The notes under the pieces were generated by a model. That model saw nothing but the letters and a program-made list of their open reading frames with translations, was not told the origin of the DNA and did not search any database. Position numbers and translations under genes: made by a program. A stretch of DNA of 64,000 nt, taken from the NCBI GenBank assembly GCA_019925095.2, contig CM034403.1, positions 5,337,690 to 5,401,689 of the forward strand, written 5' to 3'. The stretch comes from Dendrolimus kikuchii. Taxonomy: Eukaryota; Arthropoda; Insecta; Lepidoptera; Lasiocampidae. This document shows, piece after piece, positions 10,835-22,462 of the stretch (positions are counted from its first letter, which is position 1; each line of letters begins with the position of its first letter).

Positions 10835-11475
10835 TCATCACACTTTAAATTTAATATCCTTTATCACATGATTTTAATCACTCCTCAAAACATGCCTATA
10901 TCACTGTAATATTCCAACGAATTTTTCAGTCACGGTTGCAATTTTCAAAGATATTATCATTATATCATCTTCTATAGCAGATGCTTCAAATGCTTATATA
11001 TTCATTATTATTTAATTGTTTAATTTTTCTATGAAATTTAATAATGCTCACTAAAATAAAACTAACGGTATGACAGGTCACTTTTTTAATTAATACTTTT
11101 AACAATCTTATTGTTAATTTAGACTATTTTGTTTACTATAATATCATTCATACGGCATACGAAGCTTATAGGTTCATTAAAAAGGTGTAATGTATAATCG
11201 TATTATTCATTTGATTATTAACAAACAGCCTTTTTAACGAGTCCTTAGTGCAACTATTATGAATAAAGAAATTAGAATTTACTGAATACAAACTGTACTC
11301 ACTTTGTGCGGGGCTTAGACTTGTATTTATATCGTCTGATCCTACAGGATGGCGATATGAAACATGCACATAATGTAATTTAAAATACAATACCTGAAAT
11401 TTCCATTCAAATCTGTTAAGTAGTTTCAAATATTCGAGACAAAGATCTTAGTGTCTGACAAACAAATTTCTAAAA
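10835..11475. other. No gene recognised
   Basis: AT-rich sequence with no convincing frame. Confidence 0.35.
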
Positions 11476-11745
11476 ATACATACATACATGTCACGCCTGT
11501 TTCCCATTGGGGTAGGCAGAGACGATGGATCTCCTACTAACTACTACGATCCTGACATACACTTTTCGCTTCATCAACTTTCATTAATCTTTTCATACAT
11601 ACACGCTTATTTAAACTACTTTTTATTTGACCTTTCTTCAAAATCAATTTGATCATGGTGAGTACATCTCGGTCTACCGGCATCGACTCTACCAGTCACA
11701 CTGCTGTCATATACTTGTTTTGTGATTCTGCTTTTATTCAATATC
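11476..11745 (-). pseudogene. RTE-type LINE polymerase C-terminus, decayed
   Basis: The minus strand reads fragments equivalent to the 'GRP' linker, 'CMKRLMKVDEAKSVCQDR' and a 'SAYP' end, then stop and a (TATG)n tail (11479-11490). Frameshifts and stops interrupt it. It is the inverse of the copy at 11815-12214. Confidence 0.7.
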
Positions 11746-11814
11746 ATTCGTATATTAGTATGTATTTTATAAATATCATTTTTCAGTAAAATCTTTAATG
11801 TTATATTGTATGAT

Positions 11815-12214
11815 ATGAAATGAGAGCTTTGAGAAGTATATGTGCGGTAAACTTGAATGATATGATAAGGAACGCTGTCATAAGGGAACGTTGTGGACTG
11901 ACAAATATGTTATAACAAGAGTTGAAATAGGAATGTTAAGGTGGTTTGGACATGTAGAGAGAATGGATAAAAGTAGAAACACAAAACAGGTGTATGACAA
12001 TATTGTTGATGGTAGAGTTGCTGCCGGCAGACCGCGACGAACACACCATGATCAAATAACGGAATAGTTAAAGAAAGGTCAGATAAAAAGCATCTGAAAT
12101 AAATGTGCATGTATGAAGAGGTTAATGAAAGTAGATGAAACGATAGTTGTTTGTCAGGATCGTCGTAAATGGAGATCCATAGTCTCTGCTTACCGTCATG
12201 GGAAACAGGCGTGA
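11815..12214 (+). pseudogene. RTE-type LINE polymerase C-terminus, decayed
   Basis: Plus-strand fragments include 'GMLRWFGHVERMD', 'GRVAAGRPRRTHHDQI', 'MKRLMKVDE', and 'CQDRRKWRSIVSAY' ahead of the stop at 12212. This is the region after the reverse transcriptase in arthropod RTE-like endonuclease-reverse transcriptases. At least one frame change and two in-frame stops show that it is dead. It lies head to head with the copy at 11476-11745. Confidence 0.75.
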
Positions 12215-12376
12215 TAATAACATATCGTAATATGTTATTTGGGATAGCTCAATTTCAATAGAAAAATTTCAGATAGTGGTATCGATGTTATATAACCAAA
12301 ATTATGTAACACAACTACTCCGTAGTTCAGATTTTTACATTTCGTCGTTCACAATTTTTTCTTTTAAGGAAATGAT

Positions 12377-12700
12377 ACTATTTTAGAATAAAATAGAATA
12401 GAATATACTTTATTGTACAATAATATTAATGAAACAATACACAAAAACAGCTTAGAATTAGGTACAAATGGCTTTCTTATCGCTAACAGCGGTCTCTTCC
12501 AGACAAACTTGGGATGGAGAGAGAAATATGGTATAAAAATGTTACATATTATATATTAATATGATTATATAAATATACATATACATTTATATACACACAA
12601 TTAAATACATAAAGCATATGTATATATGTTGTAAACATCTCCTTTGTACGAATGTACCATATCGATCATGAGCTAGCTCATACTCCGACTCGTACTGGCC
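12377..12700 (-). mobile_element. CR1-like LINE 3' UTR
   Basis: On the minus strand it reads 'tctggaagagaccgctgtt', 'gcgataag', an AATAAAG-like signal and a (TATTC)n tail. The same order occurs downstream of the coding fragment at 22741-23166, which identifies the family. Confidence 0.6.
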
Positions 12701-12719
12701 GATTTTCGGGTGGCTGTGA

Positions 12720-13061
12720 TCATAATATTTTTTGAGGACATATCCGCGTCTGGCCTGTGGACCATGGAATTATCAAATACGAACTAGCTGACCTATAAAT
12801 ACACATATTAAATCCATTGGACAAATTCGCCAAAAAATTTATTGTACATAATTGCTGCCGGAACTTATTAGCGACGGTCGATTGAATATTTACGCCTAAA
12901 GTTAGGCACCTGCCGAAAAACAATACTGACAAAACATCAATGTTACATATCTGCATATATACTTTTTGCAAATTGTGTATGACACTGCAATAATCAGTAA
13001 TAACAGGACTTTGATCATAGATAGCAGACCCAAAGTATTTACTTTTATCTACGATCGACAT
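12720..13061 (-). CDS. Unrecognised 113-codon coding-like frame
   Basis: The open frame has more balanced composition than its surroundings and a mixed residue content with several cysteines (including QICNIDV and FFGRCLTLG). I recognise no domain. It lies between a CR1-like 3' UTR and a TA-flanked transposon, so a piece of an unidentified transposable element is likelier than a host exon. Start and end are simply frame limits. Confidence 0.2.
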   Translation of the reverse strand: MSIVDKSKYFGSAIYDQSPVITDYCSVIHNLQKVYMQICNIDVLSVLFFGRCLTLGVNIQSTVANKFRQQLCTINFLANLSNGFNMCIYRSASSYLIIPWSTGQTRICPQKIL

Positions 13062-13294
13062 GTTTTAATTTTTATGATTTGACATTGTCTTAGGCTTTGT
13101 TGTTTTTTTTTCATTCTATATTTTGTTCTTGGATTGTAACAACAGAGTACATTAATATACAGTAAAATCTATGTGAATCGAACTTGAAGGGACACGCCAA
13201 AAAATTTGAGTTAAGAGTTTTCGACTTATGGAGGATTTTGACTTAAGCGAATTTTGTAAAGAAACATTCGACTTGGAGAGGTAATGCCGTAAAT

Positions 13295-13695
13295 TGCCTT
13301 TTATGTGAGCTTCTATAACTGCGCCCTTTTTTTTTTAGACATTATAGGTACCCTAGCTAGAGCAATGCTATGTATAGGCCTACTTTATTTCATTCAGGGT
13401 GATAAAATAACGCATAAGGGCCCTAGTGTTGGTGGACCAGTTATTTAATATTTTGGAAGAAAAATCGAATTTTCTAAAGAACTAGAACACAAATACGCTC
13501 GTGCGCGGCCATAAAAATGAGCGCGATATTTTGTCTACGTTTTTGATGATACTGGCGTGTAGGAACGTATGTGTTGTAATCGAGCACTAGGGGCGCAGCG
13601 GGAACTTATGAGGAGCAAGCCGGAAAAATAATAGTCCTGCGTGGTCTGGGCATTCTTGCGCCCCCCAGAGTCTGTGCCTGGGCACCGGTGGCACT
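13295..13695 (+). repeat. Non-autonomous hAT-like repeat, copy 1 (nested)
   Basis: It is the reverse complement of 62525-62885, sharing 'ctactttatttcattcagg', 'gggcgcagcgggaactt' and 'gggcaccggtgg'. GC-rich ends with a 'ggcactg' terminus suggest a hAT-like DNA element. A ~50-bp segment after 'gcgccc' is absent from the other copy. Confidence 0.6.
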
Positions 13696-13960
13696 GCCCT
13701 ATTTAGAGAGATAGATAACACTTTATTGTACACCATTCCAGAAAAACTTACGAACTAGTATTAGTCTAGTTGGGTACAAAGGGCGGTCTTATCGCTAAAA
13801 AGCGATCTCTTCCAGACAACCCATGGCAAGAATATTCTGATTAAGAGTGGCGATGGTGGTATACATAATTATTGTACGATTACTTACATTTTAATAATAA
13901 ATACATAATTGTACTATATATACAAATATACACATAAGTTATATACATATACGAGATATG
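13696..13960 (-). mobile_element. CR1-like LINE 3' UTR (nested)
   Basis: 'actttattgtacaccattcc' begins it and 'cttatcgctaaaaagcgatc' follows, as in the CR1 copies at 12377 and 22463. It sits inside the TA-flanked MITE. Confidence 0.6.
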
Positions 13961-14414
13961 GTGATAATATGCAACTATTTAAACATAATAAACGTATAAC
14001 TATATGCAATATAATATCTACTACTTATATAAAATTACATAGCATTATATTGCAGATAGAATTATTATAATGCAGATAGAATTTACTGCACTCTGTAGAG
14101 GTTAAAATTTAATCCAGCTGATTTTGAGTTAAAGAGGTGACATAAATAGAAATCCTACTAGTTATAGAGGTAAAAAAACATTTTTCAAATGTTGCCATAT
14201 TCGAGATATGGAGGTCCAATTTATTTTTTCGAGTTATAGAGGGAAATTAAGTATTGAATTTACTTATAGGGTCTCACTATTAATTACGACTTATAGAGGG
14301 TTCAGATTTCGAGCAACCGAGGTTTTGGGGCTTGAAGGGAAGGAAACACAATTTTTTTTCGAGTTTGGGAGGTTTACGACTTATCGAGGTTCGACTTAAA
14401 GAGGTTCTACTGTA

Positions 14415-15129
14415 ATAGGAGGTACCATTCAACAGTTATCATCACAGCTAAAACTATTATTAAACTTTTAATTTTGTAACTATTAACTACAATAATGAAT
14501 AATTAAAATCAAACAAGGAGTGCGGGAATGAATAAAATATCGTAAATCAAATCCTTTAACTATATTTGGCTTAATATATCGTAAATGACCGGAAATTTAA
14601 CAGTATTAAATAGGCTTAATAACCAGTGCGTTGAATTCTAATTTCGTGCTTTACGTTTGATCAAAAATCGCATATTAAGACTTAAGCTATTGTGTTAATT
14701 CCAAAATATACACCATATATATAAATACGTGTATATAAAAGAATGTTGCGGGCGCGATGCGATGGCCGGGAGAAGGCAAAGGGACGTGGAAGAAGAAGCA
14801 AGGAAGGAATTACCTCGCCACCAGTCCGCCGCCGCACTGCACTCGTCCCCGGGGGGTTCACACTATCACTAGGATTATGCTTATGTTTATTAAAATGAAA
14901 TTGTAACAGTTTATTTTCTTTATTGTGTTTCAACAATCGTTACGTATATTTATTGCGATGACAGCAGTGACACTCACTGAATATGTCTCATGTTTAGCGC
15001 ATCCTTCATTTAAAGTTTTATTCCTTTCTTGATGGCGAGGGTGGGGAGAAAGAATTTATAAGGAGGTGTCTTCGGCGTAACCAAATGTACTAATGTACAA
15101 AAATGCTACATTAAAACAAAGAAACCACT
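14415..15129. other. No gene recognised; GC-rich patch 14745-14862
   Basis: The patch includes 'gccgccgcactgcactcg' and a purine-rich stretch. No start, splice site or domain is convincing. Confidence 0.35.
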
Positions 15130-15434
15130 CCACATCTTAAGGTATTGGAATGAGCTCGCGGCTGAGGTTTTCAGAAAATTATGTCATAAATTTGTCATTT
15201 TATTTCATAAGTACAGTAGTCAACCTGACTGCTCACCTGTCACGAATTAGAGTAGAAAATGTATAGTAATGACATATTGTTACGCCTTATGTCATTTCCA
15301 TGCATTTTCTATTCTAGTCGTTTAGTGCTGTACCACTTGTCAACAGGGTCTGGTGTTGCAAACATTCATAGGCGATAGTAATCGCATTCCAATAGGTGGG
15401 CAGTCAGGTTGTCTGCTGTATTTATGAAATAAAA
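15130..15434 (+). mobile_element. LINE C-terminus and 3' tail with an inverted partial copy
   Basis: 15135-15175 encodes 'YWNELAAEVF', matching the LINE at 62001. 15350-15432 matches that LINE's 3' tail. Between them, 15199-15275 is a reverse-complement copy of 15289-15434 lacking about 70 bp, so the segment folds back on itself (arms 15248-15275 and 15289-15316 pair almost fully). Confidence 0.6.
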
Positions 15435-16739
15435 AGGACAAGAACATTACAACTGATGTCAATATTTCGTAGTGTTTTTTCATGACTAGCTTTGAATGGA
15501 GTATAAGGAAAAGAAGTGATGACTACTTGCTAAATTAGCCCTCGTAAAATAACTAATTTTATAAATAAGTAAATGAATACCCATAAGTATACCTAATATA
15601 TAAACATTAAACATATTTCCAAAAATTCATGTCATGTATTTATTTGTAAGAAATAAAATTTATATTTGATAACAGTGACACAAACAACTTAGTTTTAATA
15701 ACATATAATAAATAAAATTTAACCTAAACTAACCTAATTCATTAATATTAGTATTTAGTTTTCCTATAATCACTTAAGATCATAGTAGAATAAATCTTAG
15801 GTTACCATCTTCTAGAGATAAGGCGCTAAAAAGGCTGCTTACATCACATTACTGCATTATCATAATTTGATGCTAATCAATCCGTTGTTTTGTCATTTTG
15901 AAGTTGCAGATCACTGCGGTCACTCATTTTCCGCCATTTTACCCAAGCCCCACCTAATTGAAAATATATAAGCTCCCAATCAAAAATGAAATAAATTCAA
16001 CTGAACTATTCTTTTCTAGTATAATACGAATAAGATACAAATGAAATCAGACGGTTATAAACTGTTATAAAAAATTGTATTTTTTTTATTTATTTATTTA
16101 ATCTTCATTGTTATATAAAAAAAGGATTTGAAAATTTTAAAAATTCGAAATCAGTTTCGAATTGTAATTCAAACCCAACCCTAGAACAAACACCCCATTA
16201 CTAATTATACCAATCGCGACTTAACCCCTAAACACCCCTAAAAACAAAGGGTAAAAGAGTAAACAAAAACCGCGCACATGTTTCAGTCCCACTTGGCGTA
16301 ACAAGTGAATTCGTGTACAAAGTTATCTTTATTAGAAATTAACCTAAAATCAACCTTATTGTTATAATTATAGGGATATTATAAAACCTTGTCAAACTAT
16401 TTGTTTGTTCATATGGTGCAGTATGGGGTCAAAATCGTTTTTTTTTCTAATGAGAAAGAAGCTCACCCCAATTTTGAAAATGGTTCTTATAGCGTGATTG
16501 CCTACAATGAATGATATATTGTTTTACGGATAAAAATTATGTAACTTTGCAAACAATTTTTTGTGACTATCCCAAATCGATTTTAGATATTTTGGGTAAA
16601 ACCCATACATATCAGTATTATAAATTATAATTAATCACAGCTATCTTGATTGATAAAAGGTTTTCAAAAAATTTGCATCTTCTTAAGATTATGTCCACTA
16701 TTTATGTATATTTTATAATATACTGTTTTACATATATTA
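15435..16739. other. No gene recognised
   Basis: AT-rich DNA without identifiable repeats or coding frames. Confidence 0.35.
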
Positions 16740-16921
16740 ACATATGTATAATGGTTTGGAGGGGACTTCTCACTGAGGTTTTCCCTCTGCGCTGCGACAT
16801 GGGGTTGTTTATGAAGGGCGCTAGAAAATTTCTTGAAGGCCGACAACGCGTTGGCAATGGCCATGGCAATACAAAAGAAAGGGCTAAACATTTGAGAACT
16901 TGCTCCTTTTTTAAAGTTGAT
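16740..16921 (+). pseudogene. LINE ORF2 extreme C-terminus
   Basis: The frame reads 'LLTEVFPLRCDMGLFMKG' then 'KFLEGRQ', the same order as 62120-62215. Upstream coding sequence is missing and the typical 3' tail is replaced by another sequence ending 'aaagttgattaaaa'. Confidence 0.6.
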
Positions 16922-17037
16922 TAAAACATATAAATAGATAAGCAGCCAGCGACAATTAATAATTATGAAGGTTCTAATTTCTAAGACAATCATTCAGCGC
17001 ACTTCGGAAAGCAGATTTATATGAGTTATGTATTACA

Positions 17038-17430
17038 TACAGTGTTAACCCTATATAACGACAATGAAGGGACTGTGCATTTTATGGCGTTATAGAGAGT
17101 AGTCTGTTATTTTTGTCTAGCGTCTTTTGCTGTACCAGTTCTTTTTTTTAACTTATTTTATTCATACCTTTCGTTATCGAGACATCTTGGTGATAAAGAA
17201 ATTAGAAACTTCGTAATTTCTTAGAAATTTCTGTATGTATGATGCCGGTTTATTACGTGCCAGGATAACAAAGCGATAAAAGAACATCATCGTTATTGAG
17301 AGTGGGTGTAATGCTATATACACTGTATCATTGTATGGAAGACAAGCTAAACCAACCAAAGCCAATTGATTTCGACGCTTAAGGGAGTTGGACGTTAAAT
17401 CGAGTGACGTTACACGGAGTTTACACTGTA
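17038..17430. mobile_element. TA-flanked mariner/pogo-type MITE
   Basis: Inverted ends CAGTGTTAACC (17040) and the complement of CAGTGTAAACT (ending 17428) sit next to TA on both sides. It is about 389 bp with no transposase frame. Confidence 0.65.
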
Positions 17431-17984
17431 GTTATATATTTATATAATTTGAGATACCAATAGCAACAATAATTGTTACCATGGTTACAAATGGTAACAT
17501 GGTAACCAACAATGACTAACTGCAACGAGAAGTCATAAACAGCTAAACAATCTAATTCCTTTCTTTAAACCCAAACATATGTAATTCAAAAATGGAATGT
17601 TCCAATAAGTCAAACAAAAAGCAGTACAATAATCGAGCGGCAATAAAAATGAGCCGTTGTCGCCACATGTCAAGTGACGTAAAGGCCAGATGTGGCCGGC
17701 ACCAGATGCGGAACATAATGCCCGTAATAATGTTTAGGCCGAGTCGACTGTTTGACATCTGTATCTTTATTGATTACCCGGCAAAGGGTGACTTCTGTAA
17801 GCGCAAATGTTCACAGTGGATGCTGTTTGCAATTATAAGCCGCGCGCAGGTTTGCCGATGAATACTTACTATTATTGTATATTATTACTTGTATATACTT
17901 ATGTTGTCAACCATACTGACCATCGACGCCTGACATCATGAGGTTATCGGCAAACCTTCTGCGCACGGTTAGTATTCGGATAAT
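17431..17984. other. Unidentified; imperfect hairpin at 17839-17970
   Basis: 'gcgcgcaggtttgccgat' (about 17842-17859) pairs with 'atcggcaaaccttctgcgc' (17946-17964) around an ~86-nt loop, suggesting a small fold-back element. An 89-codon frame at 17592-17861 overlaps it and resembles nothing that I know. Confidence 0.45.
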
Positions 17985-18560
17985 AATAATATAATCATAA
18001 TAATAAATCTTTATTTGTAGAAATACAGGTAATAGTTATAACTAGGATGGTAACGAAGTTCGATGTCCTCACTGTATTTGTCCCACACAAGGTCATACAA
18101 ATATTTAAGTGCACGTCAATTCAAAAACAAAAATCACAACAATTCCAATATTATAAAATTAATTGATTCCTTATATTAAAAAACAGAAATAAGAAAAAAA
18201 AAATGTCAAGAAAACAAAGTAAATTAAATGTCAAAAGCCAAAAATATAAATAAAATGTAAAATAGTATTAAAATAGCATCTCTGTCATATTTAAGAAAAT
18301 CATTAATTGAGTATATCATTTTATCCAGTAACCATATTTTTAGTTCTTTTTTTACATTGTTTCAACGGTAGTTCTTTAATCGATGGAGGCAATTTATTTA
18401 ATATTCTTATGCACATCGCGTAACAATTTTTCATAAATAGGGTTGTTCTTGGGACAAAATCAAATACTAATCTATCGATAGGATATTTATGGTTGTGTAA
18501 AGTTTTGTAATAAACATTAAACATAGCATCGCGGGGTAAAAATTTAACTTTGAAGCAGTC
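17985..18560 (-). pseudogene. Jockey/CR1-type LINE C-terminus and 3' UTR
   Basis: The minus-strand frame (18321-18557) includes 'VPRTTLFMKNCYAM' and 'RILNKLPPSIKELPLKQCKK', the pattern that ends many insect LINE polymerases. A 3' UTR and a (TTA)n-like tail at 17985-18012 follow. The element is 5'-truncated, and the frame past the fragment's left end carries no other domain. Confidence 0.65.
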
Positions 18561-18839
18561 TCTACATATTACAATTCAACAAGTCATTATTTTGTCTTAA
18601 CATAGAAAAAGACGACTATACACTCAGGGCCGTATTGGGAGCCGGGGTGCGAAAATCAGGTGATGCCCTCTTGCCAACATTAAAAAATAAAAATTAATTT
18701 CTATTATTTCTTGCTAGTAATTTCAACATGAATTTAATCTTGTAATAATTACATTTTAATTTGGATTGCTCTACGCGAGGTGCAAATGCTGCACGAGACG
18801 CATTTGCAAAAATAATACCGCCTAGATTTTTATGGTATA
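18561..18839. other. Unidentified repeat-like sequence
   Basis: 'ctcagggccgtattgggagc' near 18625 resembles the ends of hAT-type non-autonomous elements, but I could not find the partner end. Confidence 0.25.
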
Positions 18840-19187
18840 ACTAGCTGACCCGGCAAACGTTGTTTTGGCTTTTAAATTATTTTTAGTAATTTTAGTTAAA
18901 TTATTACAGTACTAATATCGCTATTAAAAAATTGGGATTGGTGGTAGAAGGGTGAAAATTTAGGGTTGTATGTATTTTTAATGCCAAATTATATAAAATA
19001 TAAATAACAAATTTTGTCTAAAAAAATATTTAGGGGTAGGTCACTCTTATAATTTAGGGGTATAAAAAATAGATGTTGGCCGATCAGACCTACCCGATAT
19101 GCACACAAAATTTCATACAAATCAGTTTAGCCGTTTCGGAGGAGTTTGGTAACAAACACCGCGACACGAAAATGTTATATATTAGAT
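18840..19187 (-). mobile_element. Helitron-like element
   Basis: The left end ACTAGCTGACCCGGCAAACG is the reverse complement of the CTAG/T 3' terminus. The right end 'tatatattagatt' is the reverse complement of the TC-type 5' end. It is non-coding. Confidence 0.65.
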
Positions 19188-19858
19188 TAATGTTTGTTTA
19201 TTGTTCAGTCATTTTCAAAATACGGCGATCAGCTTGCGACCGAGGTCCTTGCGCCCGGGTACCGTGCAATCCCGGTTAAAGGCGGCCTATCTACACTTTC
19301 AGCCAAGAAGGCGACTTTTCTAGCCTAATGAGCGTATAGTCAATTGCGTTGTCATCCAAGAGTTAAATACCTATATTTGGTGGATTTCGATCAATGTCGA
19401 ATCCGCTTGTTCGTCAAGTACATTGTGTGACACATATTACTTTTATCAGACGATCACAAATTTGAGATTATACACTATTATGCTGCGTCGCGATGACATT
19501 ACTACATTTACGTTATATTTATTATACGTTTAGAATATTATATTGCACATAGTAAAAAGTATTTTTGGGAATGCTGGCACCTGTTCGGTGTCTCTACGAA
19601 AGCGTACTAAGAATAATACAAAATATTTTCTTGTTTTATAAAATCTGTGGAAGAAGTACTCTTTTTCCATGATAAACTGAGAATCTAAGAATTCACATGT
19701 TTTAAAATTTCGATAGAACTGGGACAAATACCAATTTCAATGACGGTTTTAACTGCACGTTGAGCATTTATAAGAGCCATTAATTTGTTTTTAATCTGTT
19801 AAAAAGGTAACTTATAAAAAAGGTTGTACCGAATAAGTTAGTTAATATTTATAAGTTA
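19188..19858. other. No gene recognised
   Basis: A short GC-rich piece at 19225-19270 is followed by AT-rich DNA. Confidence 0.35.
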
Positions 19859-20192
19859 CTAGCGGCCCCGGCAGACGTTGTCCTACTCTGAGAAAATAAA
19901 AATCTAGGACTCGATCCCAGCGCCACCTACCGGTTCCAATTGTGGATTTAAACCATCCGGGGACTCACTCAAACACACAAAAACAAAATCACCAAAATCG
20001 GTCCAGGTGATCAGGAGGATTCTAGAACCCGATCTCAGCGCCACCTACCGGTTCCAACGGGATAAAAAGGATCCTAGGTCCGTCTCCTGGTTCTAAGCTA
20101 CCTCTCCACCAATTTTCAGTCAAATTGGTACAGCCGTTCTTGAGTTATAAATAGTGTAACTAACAAGACTTTCTTTTATATATATATATAGA
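19859..20192 (-). mobile_element. Helitron-like element with internal duplication
   Basis: It begins ACTAGCGGCCCCGGCAGACG and ends near '(ta)n gatt'. The block 'gcgccacctaccggttcca' appears twice (about 19920 and 20038). It is related to the 3' half of 57791-58375. Confidence 0.65.
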
Positions 20193-20552
20193 TTTGCCCC
20201 TTTTCTATTGATATCATGAAAATCAGAAACGATCCCTCAAATATCGGCTTTATAATCTTTTAGAAAATTTGAGATTTTTATACGAATATTTTATATTTAG
20301 ATTAAATCAGTCAAAATTTATTGTATAGTTTAATTTATTTATAATTTAGTTATTATTATTATATATATATATATATTATAATTGGTTTAATTTGTCAAGT
20401 GACAGCTGAAAATTGACATCGAAGAAGAAAATATATATACAACTTAATTTATTAAAGATAAAAACTACAAATAGTAAATAGGTCCCAAATCACCGTCAGT
20501 TGGGAACAGAATAGAAGATTTTTATACTATTTTAAGAAATTTTATTTTCTTT

Positions 20553-20648
20553 CGGTCTTATTCATATTGGTAAGGGTAAGTTTTTAGGCCTCTCCAAGGA
20601 CCATAAAGAAGCCTACAAACTTAATCTAACTCAATATGAATAAGACCG
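20553..20648. other. 96-bp fold-back with 17-bp perfect arms
   Basis: CGGTCTTATTCATATTG (20553-20569) pairs with 20632-20648. Further inner pairing ('taagtttttaggc' with 'gcctacaaactta') makes a long imperfect hairpin. It is probably a tiny MITE. Confidence 0.7.
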
Positions 20649-21165
20649 TTAGTAGGTAATACATATTTACAAAATGTGCTGATAATACATACCGTTCCAT
20701 TTTTATACATAAAATTCGTATAAACTTGCGTGGATTGACGTCCATTGGCCGATTTTATTTAAATTTCTTAGACAATGTGAAATGGTCTTTAAAATTTTCG
20801 AAAATTCGAATGAGGGATTATGCAGGTAAAGTCGCGGGGCAAGCCCGCCTGTAAAAATCTAAAGATTATCATAAATAGCCTGATAAGAATACAAGACAAT
20901 TTACGACTAAAATGAGTCATATAAATACATATTTGTTTTATCGCAATGTATATCATTGACGCGTGCTACTGTACTAAGTGCGAATTATGGACATTAGATA
21001 AAAAAACAGATGTTTCGAATTCACAATTGGAAAATTGTGAATTTAAACACATTCAAACACACAAAAAAACATCAAAATCGGTGAAGTCGTTCTCAATTTA
21101 TGCGCGTACATTTCTACAATTCAGTTTTATTTATATATGTATATTAGATTTATATTGTTGGATGG
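20649..21165. other. Helitron-like scraps, no gene
   Basis: 'aagtcgcggggcaagcccgc' near 20831 and 'aacatcaaaatcggtgaagt' near 21068 are recurrent motifs of the Helitron-like family. The remainder is unremarkable AT-rich DNA. Confidence 0.4.
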
Positions 21166-21303
21166 GTACAAATTTAAAGGTAGACCAAAGAAAAGATGGA
21201 TGGACTGTGTGAAGGATGATATGATGATATGCGATGTGGCAGAAGAAGTATGTCAGAATAGAAGAGTGTGGAAGGAAAAGACATATTGTGCCGACACCAA
21301 GTA
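21166..21303 (+). pseudogene. RTE-like LINE polymerase C-terminus (second subfamily)
   Basis: The frame contains 'GRPKKRWMDCVKDDM' and 'VAEEVCQNRRVWKEK' and ends 'CADTK' with a stop at 21301-21303. This is the classic end of arthropod RTE-like endonuclease-reverse transcriptases. The upstream part is lost. Confidence 0.75.
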
Positions 21304-21396
21304 ATTGGGATATGGTGAAAGAAAAGAGAGATTAGCTTTATATGGATTAGGGTTCACATACTATTAATCAAAGAAAGGATAGGAGTTAAAGTTAAG

Positions 21397-21631
21397 CCAG
21401 GTGGTAGGGCATTTGCCCGACTAGATGGCTACCACTCCTGGTCTAAAGTATGTCGCCATAACAACCTTGAGTGTTGTGTTCCGGCATTAGTGACCAAGTT
21501 CCGGTTTCCCTTAAGAGAGCAGCAGCGCATTTGTAGTAACTTTGGTGTTGCAAATGTCCATAGGCGATGGTAACCGCTTTCCATCAAGTGGGCCGTCTGC
21601 CTGTCTGCTGATCTCCTACAATAAAAAAAAA
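21397..21631 (+). mobile_element. SINE with LINE-derived 3' tail
   Basis: It carries 'aggtggtagggcatttgccc', 'gcgcatttgtag', then the tail 'ggtgttgcaaatgtcc', 'aggcgatggtaaccgctttc' and poly-A. Its first ~60 bp are absent. The tail is shared with the LINE at 62001-62323. Confidence 0.7.
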
Positions 21632-22462
21632 GTATGACGCCATCTATTTGATGCTTATGTAACTTAGTTGACAGCAGAACTCATACTTACCAACCTCTCG
21701 GTTTCAAAAAAGTTTGCAATAACAAAACATTTTTTGATCATAAATTAAAATGGAACCTGTTCTATGTTCTATGTTGGAACAAATCCAGTAAAAAAAAACA
21801 AAAATCAAAATCGGTTGAGTAGTTTCGAAGTTTATCGCGGTCAAACACTGTCAAAGAGAATTTTTATATATTCATTACCTCTTGTAATAAAAAAATATAA
21901 ACCATATACTATAGTTAATACTTTGTTTTACTCGTGGTAGAAATGACGTCATAATTTGTATCTCTCGTAAAAATCGAGATGGTGTTTTGTAATAGAAATA
22001 AAAAAATATGTTAGTTGATTTGGCAGTCAATTACCCTATTACGTAATTTATTTAAAAATTCTTTGCCAATTCATCGCGATAAAATTGCAATATTATGATT
22101 AGAACATACGATACATCGGGATGTTTCACTTTCAAATTAGTACTTAACCGTAAAGCATAGATAAGTACGCGTTGTGTGTGTATTCAAAATGGCTTGGCTT
22201 GGGTTTTCTGCCGAATCGCTTGGGAATTTCCAATGTCGTAATCCTTCGTGTTGTTGATGTCGCTTTGCCAAAAAAAGCCTTGAACGGATCTATCAATTCA
22301 TGGTGTTTAAAATGTATAGTATTGTCTGTTTCAAAAAGTGTTACATCTATTTTTAAATATAGACTAGTATTTCTTTCTCGCTTCTTATATTATTATTATA
22401 TGTTTAAATGTACAGACAACTAGATTCAAATATTATAGTCAGTAAAGCATACACATGAGTGT
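21632..22462. other. No gene recognised
   Basis: A Helitron-like scrap with 'aaaatcaaaatcggttgagt' lies near 21800. An 83-codon frame at 22172-22423 has no recognisable domain. Confidence 0.35.

Larger units (their letters stand above)
13158..14414. mobile_element. pogo/Tc1-type MITE with TA duplication, carrying two later insertions
   Basis: Ends CAGTAAAATC and the inverted CAGTAGAACC are each bordered by TA (13158-13159 and 14413-14414). Sub-terminal copies of 'gacttatcgagg'-like sequence recur along the right half. There is no transposase frame. A hAT-like repeat (13295-13695) and a CR1 tail (13696-13960) lie inside. Confidence 0.7.

Noticed and set aside
11476..12214. Twin-priming inversion of a single RTE insertion
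   Set aside because: Both halves contain the element's 3' end, whereas twin priming would invert only the 5' part. Two separate copies are simpler.
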